Position numbers and translations under genes: made by a program
Notes under the pieces: generated by a model
Database searches by the model: none
Told to the model about the DNA's origin: nothing
The model's input: only the letters and a program-made list of their open reading frames with translations
Part shown: in pieces, positions 33,884 to 42,638 of the stretch
Numbering within the stretch: position 1 is the stretch's first letter
Layout of the letters: each line of letters starts with the position of its first letter
Assembly (NCBI RefSeq): GCF_002102345.1
Contig: NZ_LQPP01000072.1
Location: 1 to 64,000 of the forward strand
From: Mycolicibacterium peregrinum
GTDB lineage: Bacteria > Actinomycetota > Actinomycetes > Mycobacteriales > Mycobacteriaceae
DNA: 64,000 nucleotides
Direction: 5' to 3'

Positions 33884-34638
33884 CGGTCGTTCCGCTCAGT
33901 CGCGAAACTGGCCACGTTGAAGGTCGAGAACACGCGCTCGACATCGCCGTCGGACATGCCGTCGCTGCGCAGCACCGGAATCAGGGCGGCGGTATTGGGC
34001 GTGGCGGCTGGGCCGAAACACCCGTAGCAGCCGCGGTTATACGACGGGCACAATGCGCCGCATCCGGCATGTGTCACCGGGCCCAAGCATGGGATACCCT
34101 CGGAGACAAGGACACACGTCACCCCACGCAGCTTGCATTCGGTGCACACCGTCTTGGCCGGTAGCCGCGGTTTGCGTCCGATCAGCAGCGCCGCGAGGGT
34201 ATCGAGCAGCTGGCCGCGGTCGATCGGACAACCCTGCAGCTGGTAGTCGACCGTGACATGCGCCGACGCGGGCGTGGAGGTGGCCAGCGTGGCGATATAT
34301 TCCGGTTTGGCGTAGACGACGGAGGCGAATTCGTCGACATCGGCGAAATTGCGCAACGCCTGCACACCACCGGCCGTGGCGCAGGCACCGATCGTGACCA
34401 GAACCGTGGACTGTGCGCGAATCTCGCGGATCCGCCGTTCATCGTCGGGCGTGGTGATCGATCCCTCGACGAGCGACACGTCGTAGGGGCCGCCGACGAT
34501 CGCGCTGGACGCTTCGAGGAAGGTGCTGATCTGGACCTGGCCGGCAATCGTGAGCAGTTCGTCTTCGCAGTCCAGCAGTGTCAGTTGACACCCGTCGCAT
34601 GACGCGAATTTCCATACCGCCAGTTTTGGTGTGTTCAT
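33880..34638 (-). CDS. hydD: Group 3b hydrogenase small (delta) subunit
   Basis: A 252-residue iron-sulfur small subunit that passes electrons from the NiFe site. The proximal-cluster motif ASCDGCQLTLLDCEDEL is at the N terminus, GACATAGG lies mid-protein, and further cysteines follow in QGCPIDRG, CTECKLRGVTC, CLGPVTHAGCGALCPSYNRGCYGCFGP. No signal peptide, consistent with a cytosolic enzyme. The end overlaps the alpha-subunit start by 4 nt. Confidence 0.92.
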   Translation of the reverse strand: MNTPKLAVWKFASCDGCQLTLLDCEDELLTIAGQVQISTFLEASSAIVGGPYDVSLVEGSITTPDDERRIREIRAQSTVLVTIGACATAGGVQALRNFADVDEFASVVYAKPEYIATLATSTPASAHVTVDYQLQGCPIDRGQLLDTLAALLIGRKPRLPAKTVCTECKLRGVTCVLVSEGIPCLGPVTHAGCGALCPSYNRGCYGCFGPAATPNTAALIPVLRSDGMSDGDVERVFSTFNVASFATERNDR

Positions 34639-35493
34639 CTACAGCTCCGCAACCCGCAGGAGCGGCTCGGCAACGTCATAGCCGACGACCGGACCATCGC
34701 GGCACAGCAGCAGCGGGCCCAACTGGCAATGCCCGCAGCGTCCGACCCCACACTGCATATTGCGTTCCAGCGAAACCCGAATGTCGCTGTGGGACATTCC
34801 CTTGTCAAGGAGTGCCCGTGCGCTGAACCTCATCATCGGTTCCGGCCCGCACACGAACGCGGCGGTCCGGCCGGGATTCAGCGTGAGGCTGCGTACCGGC
34901 TCGGTGACCAATCCGACCCGCCAGGGCCAGCCGGTCCCCGCGTCGTCGACAGTCAGTTCAGTGTCGAGAAGCGGGTTACCCACCCATTCATCGGCCTCGT
35001 CACGAAACAGGAAATGCCGTGGCGTTCGCGCCCCGGCGATGATCGTGACCCTGCCGAACTGCGACCGCGCCTCAAGCACGGCCAGTATCACCGGCCGAAG
35101 CGGGGCCAATCCGCAACCGCCGCTGATGATCACCAGATCGTGCCCGATCGCGGAGGCCACCTCCCAGTCGGTGCCGAATGGGCCGCGAACTCCGACGATC
35201 GTGCCCACTTCGGCATCGTGGAGAGCCTGGCTGACCAGCCCAACCGACCGGATGGTGTGTGCGACGACGTCGTCGTCGCACGTGGGCACGCCGCTGACCG
35301 ACATCGCGATCTCACCGATACCGAAGGCGTACAACATCATGAACTGGCCGGGCCGCGGCGGCGGCAACCGATGTTCCACCGGTTCCAGCCAGATGGTCGC
35401 CGCCTCAAAACTCTCGATGGCCCGGGCGCGCACCCGATGCGGCACCGGCTCCATCGCCGAGGTCGGCGATGGCCATGTCGAGACCTCAGTCAT
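34639..35493 (-). CDS. hydG: Hydrogenase gamma subunit, FAD/NAD(P)-binding
   Basis: A 284-residue ferredoxin-reductase-like subunit. The FAD-binding barrel (RPGQFMMLYAFGIGE) precedes an NAD(P)-binding domain (VIISGGCGLAPLRPVILAV, VCGPEPMMR). A C-terminal 2Fe-2S cluster motif (CGVGRCGHCQLGPLLLCRDGP) completes it. It links pyridine nucleotide to the beta subunit chain. The start overlaps the beta-subunit end by 8 nt; the stop abuts the delta-subunit ATG. Confidence 0.92.
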   Translation of the reverse strand: MTEVSTWPSPTSAMEPVPHRVRARAIESFEAATIWLEPVEHRLPPPRPGQFMMLYAFGIGEIAMSVSGVPTCDDDVVAHTIRSVGLVSQALHDAEVGTIVGVRGPFGTDWEVASAIGHDLVIISGGCGLAPLRPVILAVLEARSQFGRVTIIAGARTPRHFLFRDEADEWVGNPLLDTELTVDDAGTGWPWRVGLVTEPVRSLTLNPGRTAAFVCGPEPMMRFSARALLDKGMSHSDIRVSLERNMQCGVGRCGHCQLGPLLLCRDGPVVGYDVAEPLLRVAEL

Positions 35494-36583
35494 CGCTGTC
35501 CCCTGCGAGTTGGGCCAGGACGTTCATTTCTTCGGTGATGTCGATTCCGGTGGGACACCATGCGATACATCGCCCGCACCCCACGCAACCGGAGGTGCCG
35601 AACTGGTCGTGCCAGGTTCCGAGCTTGTGGGTTATCCAGTGCCGGTAGCGTGACTCGCCGGACTGGCGCACGCTGCCGCCATGGATGTAGGTGAAGTCGA
35701 ACTCATAGCATGACGCCCACTGCATCCACCGTTCGGCATGCTCTCCGGTGAGGTCGGTGACGTCCTCGGTGCTGGTACAGAAGCACGTTGGGCACACCAT
35801 CGTGCAGTTACCACAGGTCAGGCACCGACGGGCCACGTCATCCCAGCGCGGCGACTCCCGCGACTCGATCAGTAGTTCACGGTGGTTGACATCCGGCATC
35901 TGTCGGCCCATGTGCTGCGCCGCCTCGGCCACATCCTCTCGGGCCGACTCGATCTCGGTTTGGCCCGCCTCGCGGTGCGGTATTGCGGCCAGCACGTCGG
36001 CGCCGTCGTCGCTCCCCACGTCTACGACGTAGCGGCAACCGTCACCGTCGATGCGCTCAGTGAGCGCCAGGTCATAACCTGGTCCGACAGCCGGGCCGGT
36101 GCCCATCGAGGCGCAGAAGCACAATCCTCCCGGCTCGGTGCAGTTCACCGCGACCACGAAGATTCGCCGCAGCCGACTGACGAACCCCTCATCGGGGTAT
36201 GCGCCTGCACCCAACACTCCGTTGAGGATCTTGATCGCCGACAGGTCGCACGCCCGTACCCCGATGAATGCGTAGCGCGGGGTCTCCTCGGGCTCGACGC
36301 CGGCGGACGACCACAGCCTCTGCCGTGGTGGGTGCAGGTATTGCTTCCACGACTGTGGGCCGGCCGAATGACCGAACAGCGCGTCGTCCTGACGGCGACG
36401 CAGACGATAGCGCCCGGGGCCGACATCAACGCCCCAGCCCCGGGGCAGATCGTCGGCGGAAGTCAGCTCGGTCAACTCGATCGCGTTGTCCGACAAGGTC
36501 GGACCAACCACCCGATACCCCCGGTTGACCAGCGTCGACACCAGTTCCTGCAGCCCCGCGGCATCGATCACCGCACTGCTCAT
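35486..36583 (-). CDS. hydB: Hydrogenase beta subunit, 4Fe-4S electron carrier
   Basis: An iron-sulfur subunit with two 4Fe-4S motifs: CLTCGNCTMVCPTCFC and CVGCGRCIAWCPTGID near the C terminus; an N-terminal domain contains RPLP-free repeats such as RAFIGVRACDLSAIKI-type FIGVRACDLSAIKIL. The open frame extends to 36661, but ATG at 36583 (MSSAVIDAAGLQEL, 365 aa) is preferred. The longer form would start 8 nt from a DosR box, too close for a promoter and ribosome-binding site. First gene of the beta-gamma-delta-alpha-protease operon. Confidence 0.85.
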   Translation of the reverse strand: MSSAVIDAAGLQELVSTLVNRGYRVVGPTLSDNAIELTELTSADDLPRGWGVDVGPGRYRLRRRQDDALFGHSAGPQSWKQYLHPPRQRLWSSAGVEPEETPRYAFIGVRACDLSAIKILNGVLGAGAYPDEGFVSRLRRIFVVAVNCTEPGGLCFCASMGTGPAVGPGYDLALTERIDGDGCRYVVDVGSDDGADVLAAIPHREAGQTEIESAREDVAEAAQHMGRQMPDVNHRELLIESRESPRWDDVARRCLTCGNCTMVCPTCFCTSTEDVTDLTGEHAERWMQWASCYEFDFTYIHGGSVRQSGESRYRHWITHKLGTWHDQFGTSGCVGCGRCIAWCPTGIDITEEMNVLAQLAGDSDD

Positions 36584-36668
36584 AGCACTAGCATGCGCCT
36601 GCACCAGCGCGATACACAGCAGTTCGGGCAGGGAAGTCTCGAGGACGGGCCGTTCGGCCATCGGAGTG

Positions 36669-36682
36669 GGGACTTACGCCTC
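36669..36682. promoter_or_regulatory. Candidate DosR box
   Basis: GGGACTTACGCCTC keeps the GGGACTT half and G-x-C of the right half. It lies between the hydrogenase operon (-, start 36583) and the acyl-CoA synthetase (+, start 36796), 85 and 114 nt from the two starts. Confidence 0.6.
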
Positions 36683-36795
36683 CTGCCAGCCGGTTCCGCG
36701 ACATCTAAGTTCATCGGTACCAGCCAGGATCGGCGGTACGCACGAGCCCCCCTGGTGGTGCAGCGCGTGGGCGGGCGTCCGCAACGGAGGAGACC

Positions 36796-38619
36796 ATGAC
36801 CGGCGATTCGGTTCTCGTACCTCGATCCGGCGGTACGCAGACCCTGGCGATGCAGTTCTTCGACCGTGTCGCGATTTCCGGTGATCATGAAGCATTTCGA
36901 TACCGCCAAGGCGACGGCTGGGTCGCTGTCACATGGTCTGAGACTGCCGACCGGGTGATTCGGCTGGCGGCCGGCTTACTCGCACTCGGTGTCACGGCCG
37001 AGCAGCCGATCGGTATTGCTTCGAGCACACGTTACGAGTGGATCCTGGCGGACCTCGCCAACATGTGCGCGGGCGCGGCGACCACCACCGTGTACCCGAG
37101 CACCAACGCCGGCGACGCCGCATACATCCTGGCCGATTCGGAATCGCGAATCGTCTTCGCCGAAGACGAGGTCCAGCTGGCGAAACTGACCGCGCGTCGG
37201 GCCGAACTCCCTGACCTCAAGACGATCGTGGTGTTCGACGGGCACACCGACGGGGACTGGGTGATCACGCTGGCCGACTTGGAGGAGATCGGCGCCAAGC
37301 ATTTGATCGAACACCCCCGATGCGTGCGTGACGCATCGGAGGCGATCCTGGCTGAACAGCTGGCAACGCTGATCTACACGTCGGGGACCACCGGTCGCCC
37401 CAAAGGCGTGCGACTTTCCCATCGGACCTGGGTCTATCAGGGCGCCGCCGTCGCGGCGCTGAATCTGCTCGATGACAACGATCTGCAGTTGCTGTGGTTG
37501 CCGATGGCGCATTCCTTCGGGAAGGTGCTTCTGTCGGCACAACTGGCATGTGGATTCGTCAGCGCGATCGACGGCCGGGTGGACCGGATCGTCGACAATC
37601 TTGCGGCGGTGAGACCGACATTCATGGGAGCCGCACCGCGAATCTTCGAAAAAGCTCATGCCCGAATCGTCACGACCCAGCAGGCCAACGGCGGCGTTGG
37701 CGCCAAACTCTTCGACGCGGCGTTCACGTTGAGCCGCGCCGTCGATGCTCGCCGTATCGCCGGACATCGCGTGCCGTTGCGAATGAATCTGCAACACAAA
37801 CTGTTTGACCTGTTGGTGTTCCGTCGGATCCGTCGGGCCTTTGGCGGCCGAATCCGGTTCTTCGTGTCAGGATCGGCGCCGCTGAATCTGCAGATCGCCG
37901 AGTGGTTCCACGCCGCAGGATTGCTCATCCTCGAGGGATATGGTCTGACCGAAACCGCCGGCGGCGGCTTCATCAATCGGCCCGACAACTACAAGTTGGG
38001 GACGGTGGGATTGCCCTTCGACGGCACCTCGGTACGCATCGGCGATCAAGACGAAGTCCAGATATCCGGCCCGTGCGTGATGGCGGGCTACCACCACATG
38101 CCCGAGGCCACCATCGCAACGTTCACCGCCGACGGCTGGCTGCGCACAGGCGACATGGGTGCGCTCGACGCCGACGGTTTCCTCACGATCACCGGCCGAA
38201 TCAAAGATCTGTTCAAAACCACCGGCGGGAAATACATTGCACCGAGCGCGATCGAAGCAAAATTCATGTCCCTCTGCCCTTACGCGAGTCGGTTCCTGGT
38301 CTTCGGGGACGCACGTAACTACTGCGTCGCGCTGATCACGCTCGATGGCGACGTCATATCCGACTGGGCTGCCAATAACGGGCTCGAAGGCGCCTCATAT
38401 TCCGAAATGGCGCAGGCTGCGGCCGTGCGTCAGCTGGTCGACGGCTATGTGGACCAGCTCAACACCGGTCTCAACCGCTGGGAAACGATCAAGAAGTGGG
38501 CGCTGTTGGACCATGACCTCACCATCGAAAGCGGGGAATTGACGCCGTCGCTGAAGGCGAAGCGCGCCGTCGTCGGCGAGCGATACCGGGAAGTGCTCGA
38601 CGGCTTGTACACGTCGTGA
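36796..38619 (+). CDS. Long-chain acyl-CoA synthetase (FadD/FACL type)
   Basis: A 607-residue AMP-forming ligase of the long-chain fatty acid group. Visible motifs: YTSGTTGRPKGV, GYGLTETAGGG, TGDMGALDADGFLTITGRIKDLFKT and GGKYIAPSAIE. It lacks the acetyl-CoA-synthetase-type SGK ending of the paralogue at 5745. It would supply acyl-CoA, for example to the two WS/DGAT enzymes. The Acg orthologue follows 33 nt downstream, probably in one operon from the DosR-boxed promoter. Confidence 0.87.
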   Translation: MTGDSVLVPRSGGTQTLAMQFFDRVAISGDHEAFRYRQGDGWVAVTWSETADRVIRLAAGLLALGVTAEQPIGIASSTRYEWILADLANMCAGAATTTVYPSTNAGDAAYILADSESRIVFAEDEVQLAKLTARRAELPDLKTIVVFDGHTDGDWVITLADLEEIGAKHLIEHPRCVRDASEAILAEQLATLIYTSGTTGRPKGVRLSHRTWVYQGAAVAALNLLDDNDLQLLWLPMAHSFGKVLLSAQLACGFVSAIDGRVDRIVDNLAAVRPTFMGAAPRIFEKAHARIVTTQQANGGVGAKLFDAAFTLSRAVDARRIAGHRVPLRMNLQHKLFDLLVFRRIRRAFGGRIRFFVSGSAPLNLQIAEWFHAAGLLILEGYGLTETAGGGFINRPDNYKLGTVGLPFDGTSVRIGDQDEVQISGPCVMAGYHHMPEATIATFTADGWLRTGDMGALDADGFLTITGRIKDLFKTTGGKYIAPSAIEAKFMSLCPYASRFLVFGDARNYCVALITLDGDVISDWAANNGLEGASYSEMAQAAAVRQLVDGYVDQLNTGLNRWETIKKWALLDHDLTIESGELTPSLKAKRAVVGERYREVLDGLYTS

Positions 38620-38652
38620 ACTGAATGCACGACGCCGGACAGGAGGATCACC

Positions 38653-39645
38653 ATGCCGCGCACCACAGTGAGCACTGACGTCGTCACACGGGCACTGCGA
38701 AGAGCTTGCCGGGCACCGTCACTGCACAACAGTCAGCCGTGGCAGTGGGTCGCACAGGATGACACTGTCCAGTTGTTCCTCGACAAGGACCGGATCCTGT
38801 ATTCGACCGACCACTCCGGCCGCGAGGCCGTGATCGGTTGCGGTGCCGTCCTGGACCACTTCCGGGTGGCGATGGCCGCTGAAGGTTGGACAGCAAATGT
38901 GGATAGGATGCCGAATCCGAACAATCCGCTGCATCTGGCTTCAGTGGATTTCAGCCCGATGGAACTGGTCACCGACGGCCACTTGCGGCGGGCAGACGCC
39001 ATCCTCAGAAGGCGCACCGACCGCCTTCCCTTCACCGAACCACCCGATTGGGAATCCCTCGAGCCGAGACTCCGCCGAACCGTGGTCTCCGATGCCGTGG
39101 TCATCGACACGATCGCAGACGATCTTCGATCCGATCTGGCTCAGGCCTCGGCTCTCACCGAATCGCTCCGCCTCTACGACACGTCGTACCATTCCGAACT
39201 AAGATGGTGGACAGGACATTTCGAAACAAGCGACGGCATTCCTCACAGCGCGTTGCCCTCGTCATCCGAACGCGATCGCGTCGACGTCGGTCGAGCTTTT
39301 CCGGTCTCGCATCACAGGGACAGCCGGCCGGGAGTCGGGCATGACCGTTCCAAGGTCCTCGTGCTCTCGACCTTCGACAACGACCGATCGAGCGTGCTGC
39401 AATGCGGTGAAGCATTGTCGGCGGTTCTGCTTGAGGCCACCATGGCAGGGCTCGCGACATGCACGCTCACGCACATCACGGAGATCGCCGCCAGCCGTGA
39501 CATCGTTGCGTCGCTGATCGGCCGCACTACCACGCCCCAGCTTCTGATCCGGGTGGGGCTCGTGGCGATTGACGAGGACCTTCCGCCAGCGACTCCGCGG
39601 CGGCCGTTGGAAGAAGTGTTCAGCGCAGCGTCAAGCGAAAAGTAG
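38653..39645 (+). CDS. acg: Acg (Rv2032-like) nitroreductase family protein
   Basis: A 330-residue protein matching Acg (Rv2032) closely: ACRAPSLHNSQPWQWV, FLDKDRILYSTDHSGREA, RRRTDRLPFTEPPDWE, FETSDGIPHSALPSSSERDRV and PPATPRRPLEEVF. It is the best Acg orthologue of the three in the window. Acg is DosR-controlled and its virulence role is not tied to classical nitroreductase activity. The ATG follows GGAGGATCACC. Its 3' end touches the DosR box of devR. Confidence 0.9.
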   Translation: MPRTTVSTDVVTRALRRACRAPSLHNSQPWQWVAQDDTVQLFLDKDRILYSTDHSGREAVIGCGAVLDHFRVAMAAEGWTANVDRMPNPNNPLHLASVDFSPMELVTDGHLRRADAILRRRTDRLPFTEPPDWESLEPRLRRTVVSDAVVIDTIADDLRSDLAQASALTESLRLYDTSYHSELRWWTGHFETSDGIPHSALPSSSERDRVDVGRAFPVSHHRDSRPGVGHDRSKVLVLSTFDNDRSSVLQCGEALSAVLLEATMAGLATCTLTHITEIAASRDIVASLIGRTTTPQLLIRVGLVAIDEDLPPATPRRPLEEVFSAASSEK

Positions 39646-39658
39646 GGACTTTTGGCCC
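39645..39658. promoter_or_regulatory. Perfect DosR box upstream of devR
   Basis: GGGACTTTTGGCCC is a full match to the DosR core, centred about 78 nt upstream of the devR ATG, and overlaps the last base of acg. Autoregulation of devR is strongly suggested. Confidence 0.85.
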
Positions 39659-39728
39659 TAGCTACGCACCGTGGCACGGATAGCGTCAGACTTATTCGTG
39701 TTGGACCGCTTCAAAAGGGGTTCCCAAT

Positions 39729-40379
39729 ATGGTCAACGTTTTTCTGGTCGACGACCACGAATTGGTTCGGCGTGGTCTGATCGATCTTGTCAGTGCCGAT
39801 CCCCAGCTCGACGTCATCGGGCAGGCGGGCTCGGTATCAGAGGCCACAGCGCGGATCCCCGCGCTCCGGCCCGATGTCGCAGTCTTGGATGTGCGGTTGC
39901 CCGACGGCAACGGCATCGAACTGTGCCGAGAACTGCTTTCCCGGCTTCCAGAGCTTCGCTGCCTCATGCTCACGTCCTTCACTTCCGACGAGGCGATGCT
40001 GGATGCCATCCTCGCCGGCGCCAGTGGCTACGTGATCAAGGACATCAAGGGCATGGAACTGACGTATGCCATCAAGGAGGTCGCCGCCGGGCACTCACTG
40101 CTCGATAACCGAGCGGCAGCCGTTCTGATGGCAAAGCTGCGGGAGGCCGCAGAGCACTCGGATCCCTTGAGCGGGCTGACCGATCAGGAGAAGGTACTGC
40201 TGGAGCTGGTCGGCGAAGGCCTGACCAACAGGCAGATCGCGCAACGAATGTTCCTTGCTGAACGAACCGTCAAGAATTACGTGTCGCGGTTGCTGACCAA
40301 GCTCGGGATGGAGCGCCGGACCCAGGCGGCGGTGTTCATCTCCAGGCTCGACCAGTCACGACATCATTCCGACGAGTGA
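39729..40379 (+). CDS. devR: Hypoxia response regulator DevR/DosR
   Basis: A 216-residue NarL-type response regulator. The receiver acidic pocket (Asp8, Asp9), phospho-acceptor Asp54, Thr82 and Lys104 all sit at the numbers known for M. tuberculosis DosR. The C-terminal LuxR-type HTH includes LTDQEKVLLELVGEGLTNRQIAQ and the DNA-reading helix ERTVKNYVSRLLTKLGMERR. It activates promoters carrying GGGAC-type palindromes such as those across this island. No sensor kinase (devS/dosT) is adjacent, unlike the classical devRS pair. M. smegmatis has a comparable second copy (MSMEG_3944). Confidence 0.93.
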   Translation: MVNVFLVDDHELVRRGLIDLVSADPQLDVIGQAGSVSEATARIPALRPDVAVLDVRLPDGNGIELCRELLSRLPELRCLMLTSFTSDEAMLDAILAGASGYVIKDIKGMELTYAIKEVAAGHSLLDNRAAAVLMAKLREAAEHSDPLSGLTDQEKVLLELVGEGLTNRQIAQRMFLAERTVKNYVSRLLTKLGMERRTQAAVFISRLDQSRHHSDE

Positions 40380-40433
40380 GTCGAACGGTACTCGGCGAAG
40401 GGTTCGCGTCGAGAAGGGCGATGCCGGCCGGCA

Positions 40434-41018
40434 TCATCGATTTCCCCACGGTCCCTTCTGCCGGATCGATGTCAGTTCGCGGTCCCATTCCGCGAAGCGC
40501 GCCCGATCGAATCGGCGGTATACCAGAGCAGCGACAACAGCAGCACCCGTCGCCGCAGCTACCCAGGCGAACAACCCGACGAGTACCGCTTCGCCAACCG
40601 CGCGAGCCGGTGACTGCGGCGCGCGGACGGGTACACCCTCGGCGTTCACCCAGATATCTTGCTGAGCACCAACTTTCGGTCGAGTCGGCCACCCAACAAC
40701 ACCGTCATGCACCCGACCGTCATACTTCCATGTCGCCCTCGCCGTAAACGATGCCTTCCGGCTCCCGATGCCCCCTTGGCCGTCCTCGATCGCCGCGGCC
40801 GTCACCTGATGGCTCGCGCATGCCTGCTCGAGGTACGCGCGAGCACGTGACTCATGCACAGCGGTGCCCGCCGCCGCGGCAATCGGCAGTGCCAGCACGC
40901 ACACGGTGGCGAGAACGACGAAAACAATCGCCTGAAGTCGATCTATGCTGCGCACCAGCGGGTTTCGTCCGAGCAGGCGTGTTCCCCAGCAGCCCAGACC
41001 GATAGTGAAGGTCTCCAT
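40434..41018 (-). CDS. Rv1733c-like transmembrane protein
   Basis: A 194-residue protein with two transmembrane helices: DRLQAIVFVVLATVCVLALP (about residues 26-48) and a second near the C terminus (VGEAVLVGLFAWVAAATGAA). They bracket an exported domain with WVNAEGVPVRAP. The layout and the NPLVRSIDRLQA start match the Rv1733c family, a DosR-regulon latency antigen. ATG at 41018 is chosen for its GAGGAACG Shine-Dalgarno; the in-frame extension to 41123 runs over the promoter region. Confidence 0.83.
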   Translation of the reverse strand: METFTIGLGCWGTRLLGRNPLVRSIDRLQAIVFVVLATVCVLALPIAAAAGTAVHESRARAYLEQACASHQVTAAAIEDGQGGIGSRKASFTARATWKYDGRVHDGVVGWPTRPKVGAQQDIWVNAEGVPVRAPQSPARAVGEAVLVGLFAWVAAATGAAVVAALVYRRFDRARFAEWDRELTSIRQKGPWGNR

Positions 41019-41156
41019 CGTTCCTCGCTCATTCGTCGCGAAACTTCGGTTACCCGTCATATTCGCGGCTGCGCCCCCCGAGGCCCAGAGTCCAAGTGCC
41101 CTCAGTTCAAGGCCACAAGTCAAGTAACTGTGGGCAGTCCGATCCGCTGCCGAAAT

Positions 41157-41170
41157 GGGACCTTCGGCCC
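41157..41170. promoter_or_regulatory. Perfect DosR box
   Basis: GGGACCTTCGGCCC fits the core at every specified position. It lies between the Rv1733c-like gene (-, 41018) and the universal stress protein (+, 41268). Confidence 0.8.
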
Positions 41171-41267
41171 CGGACGATGGACCAACGGCACCGGCCAGGC
41201 GGCCGCTTCACCGGTTAGCGTGCACTCGACGGTCGTACCAACCGCTCCATGACGTAGGAGTTCGATC

Positions 41268-42092
41268 ATGTGGAATTCGTCCGCGCCGGTGACAGTATGC
41301 ACAGACGGCTCCAACGCCGCGATCACCGCAGCGAAATGGGCGATTGCCGAAGCATTGAGCCGTGATGTGCCGCTTCGTATCGTCCACGTCATTCCTGAAG
41401 TGTGCGATGCCGAGGACCAGCCGGGTCAGAGCGACCGGTTCCGTCTGGAGATCCAGTATGCCGAGTCCTCGTTGAGGCAGGCAGTCGCGACTGTCGAAGC
41501 TGCGGACAACTCCGTGAAGGTTGAAACGGAAATACTCTGGGGCCCAGTAGAGTCTGTGTTGATCGAAGAGTCAAGCCACTCCTCGATGCTCTGCATGGGG
41601 ACGGTCGGAATCGGGCCGATCGCCCGCGCCTTCCTCGGTTCGACTGTGGCCACGGTCGCAGCGAATGCACACTGCCCGGTCGCGATCATCAGACACCACG
41701 ATGAGACGCCGCGGCCGCTACCGCAGTGGATCGCGGTCGCGGTCGAGGATCGCGCCGACAACGAACCGGTGATCGAAACCGCGTTGAAGGAAGCGCGATT
41801 ACGCCGTTCTCCGGTCCTGGCGGTCGGCATCCGACAGCGCGACTTCGGCGATATCACCTACGACGAAGTCGACCGCCGAGTCGCGGAATGGAAGCGACAG
41901 TATCCCGACGTCCAGATCCAAGCTCTGGCGTCTCCTGGAGGAATCGCCGGCTTCCTAGCCGGGTACGGTGACGATTCCATCCAGTTGGCAGTGGTCAGTC
42001 GTGTTGACGCCAACACCATTGCCCAGATCATCGGCCCGCACGGTCACGCTGTCATCAGACACAGCGACTGCTCGCTCCTCGTCGTACATTGA
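41268..42092 (+). CDS. Universal stress protein (degenerate second domain)
   Basis: A 274-residue tandem UspA protein similar in size to Rv2624c/Rv2005c types. Domain 1 is recognisable (VTVCTDGSNAAITAAKWA; MGTVGIGPIARAFLGSTVATV), though the first loop reads CTDGS instead of GVDGS. Domain 2 (WIAVAVEDRADNEPVIETAL) lacks the G-x2-G-x9-G loop, so it may not bind ATP. A DosR box lies 98 nt upstream; the GNAT gene follows after 9 nt. Confidence 0.82.
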   Translation: MWNSSAPVTVCTDGSNAAITAAKWAIAEALSRDVPLRIVHVIPEVCDAEDQPGQSDRFRLEIQYAESSLRQAVATVEAADNSVKVETEILWGPVESVLIEESSHSSMLCMGTVGIGPIARAFLGSTVATVAANAHCPVAIIRHHDETPRPLPQWIAVAVEDRADNEPVIETALKEARLRRSPVLAVGIRQRDFGDITYDEVDRRVAEWKRQYPDVQIQALASPGGIAGFLAGYGDDSIQLAVVSRVDANTIAQIIGPHGHAVIRHSDCSLLVVH

Positions 42093-42101
42093 CCGCTCGG
42101 C

Positions 42102-42623
42102 ATGGATACCCGACCGGCTTTCCCGAAGGACCACGTCAGGCTCGACGACGGCGCCGATGTCGCGATTCGTAGCCTGGGACCAGATGACACGGACCAGGTC
42201 GTGGCTCTCTACCAATCGCTGACCGAGGACGAATGCTACTTCCGGTTCTTCACGCTGCATCCGGCCCAACTGCAGAATTGGGCAAGATCCCTCACCGAAC
42301 CGTCGGCGGATCAGCACGCCATCGGCGCGTTCGAATCCGATGCGCTGCTGGGTGTCGCCAACTACATCACGAGTAATGAGGCCGGCTACGCGGAAGTCGC
42401 TGTGGTAGTCGCCCACAACGAGCATCTCCGTGGGGTGGGTACCGCACTGCTTCAATCCCTAGGAGAGGTGGCAGTGCACAACGGTATTCATCATTTTGTC
42501 GCCGATATCCTGGCGGAGAACCACCTGATGCTCCGCGTCCTCGCCGACTGTGGGTGGCCGTGCCGCCGTCATCTGGACGATTCAGTAATCCATGTCGAGA
42601 TCGACTTGAACGAGCTCACCTGA
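42102..42623 (+). CDS. GNAT N-acetyltransferase
   Basis: A 173-residue acetyltransferase. The N-terminal IRSLGPDDTDQVVALYQSLTEDECYFRFF resembles the acetyltransferase half of protein-acetylase Pat. The acetyl-CoA site is AEVAVVVAHNEHLRGVGTALLQSL. Coupled to the upstream USP gene by 9-nt spacing. Pat-like enzymes acetylate acyl-CoA synthetases, and the ACS at 5745 keeps the target SGK motif; a link is possible but not shown. Confidence 0.82.
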   Translation: MDTRPAFPKDHVRLDDGADVAIRSLGPDDTDQVVALYQSLTEDECYFRFFTLHPAQLQNWARSLTEPSADQHAIGAFESDALLGVANYITSNEAGYAEVAVVVAHNEHLRGVGTALLQSLGEVAVHNGIHHFVADILAENHLMLRVLADCGWPCRRHLDDSVIHVEIDLNELT

Positions 42624-42638
42624 CAAGCAAGCGCGAAG

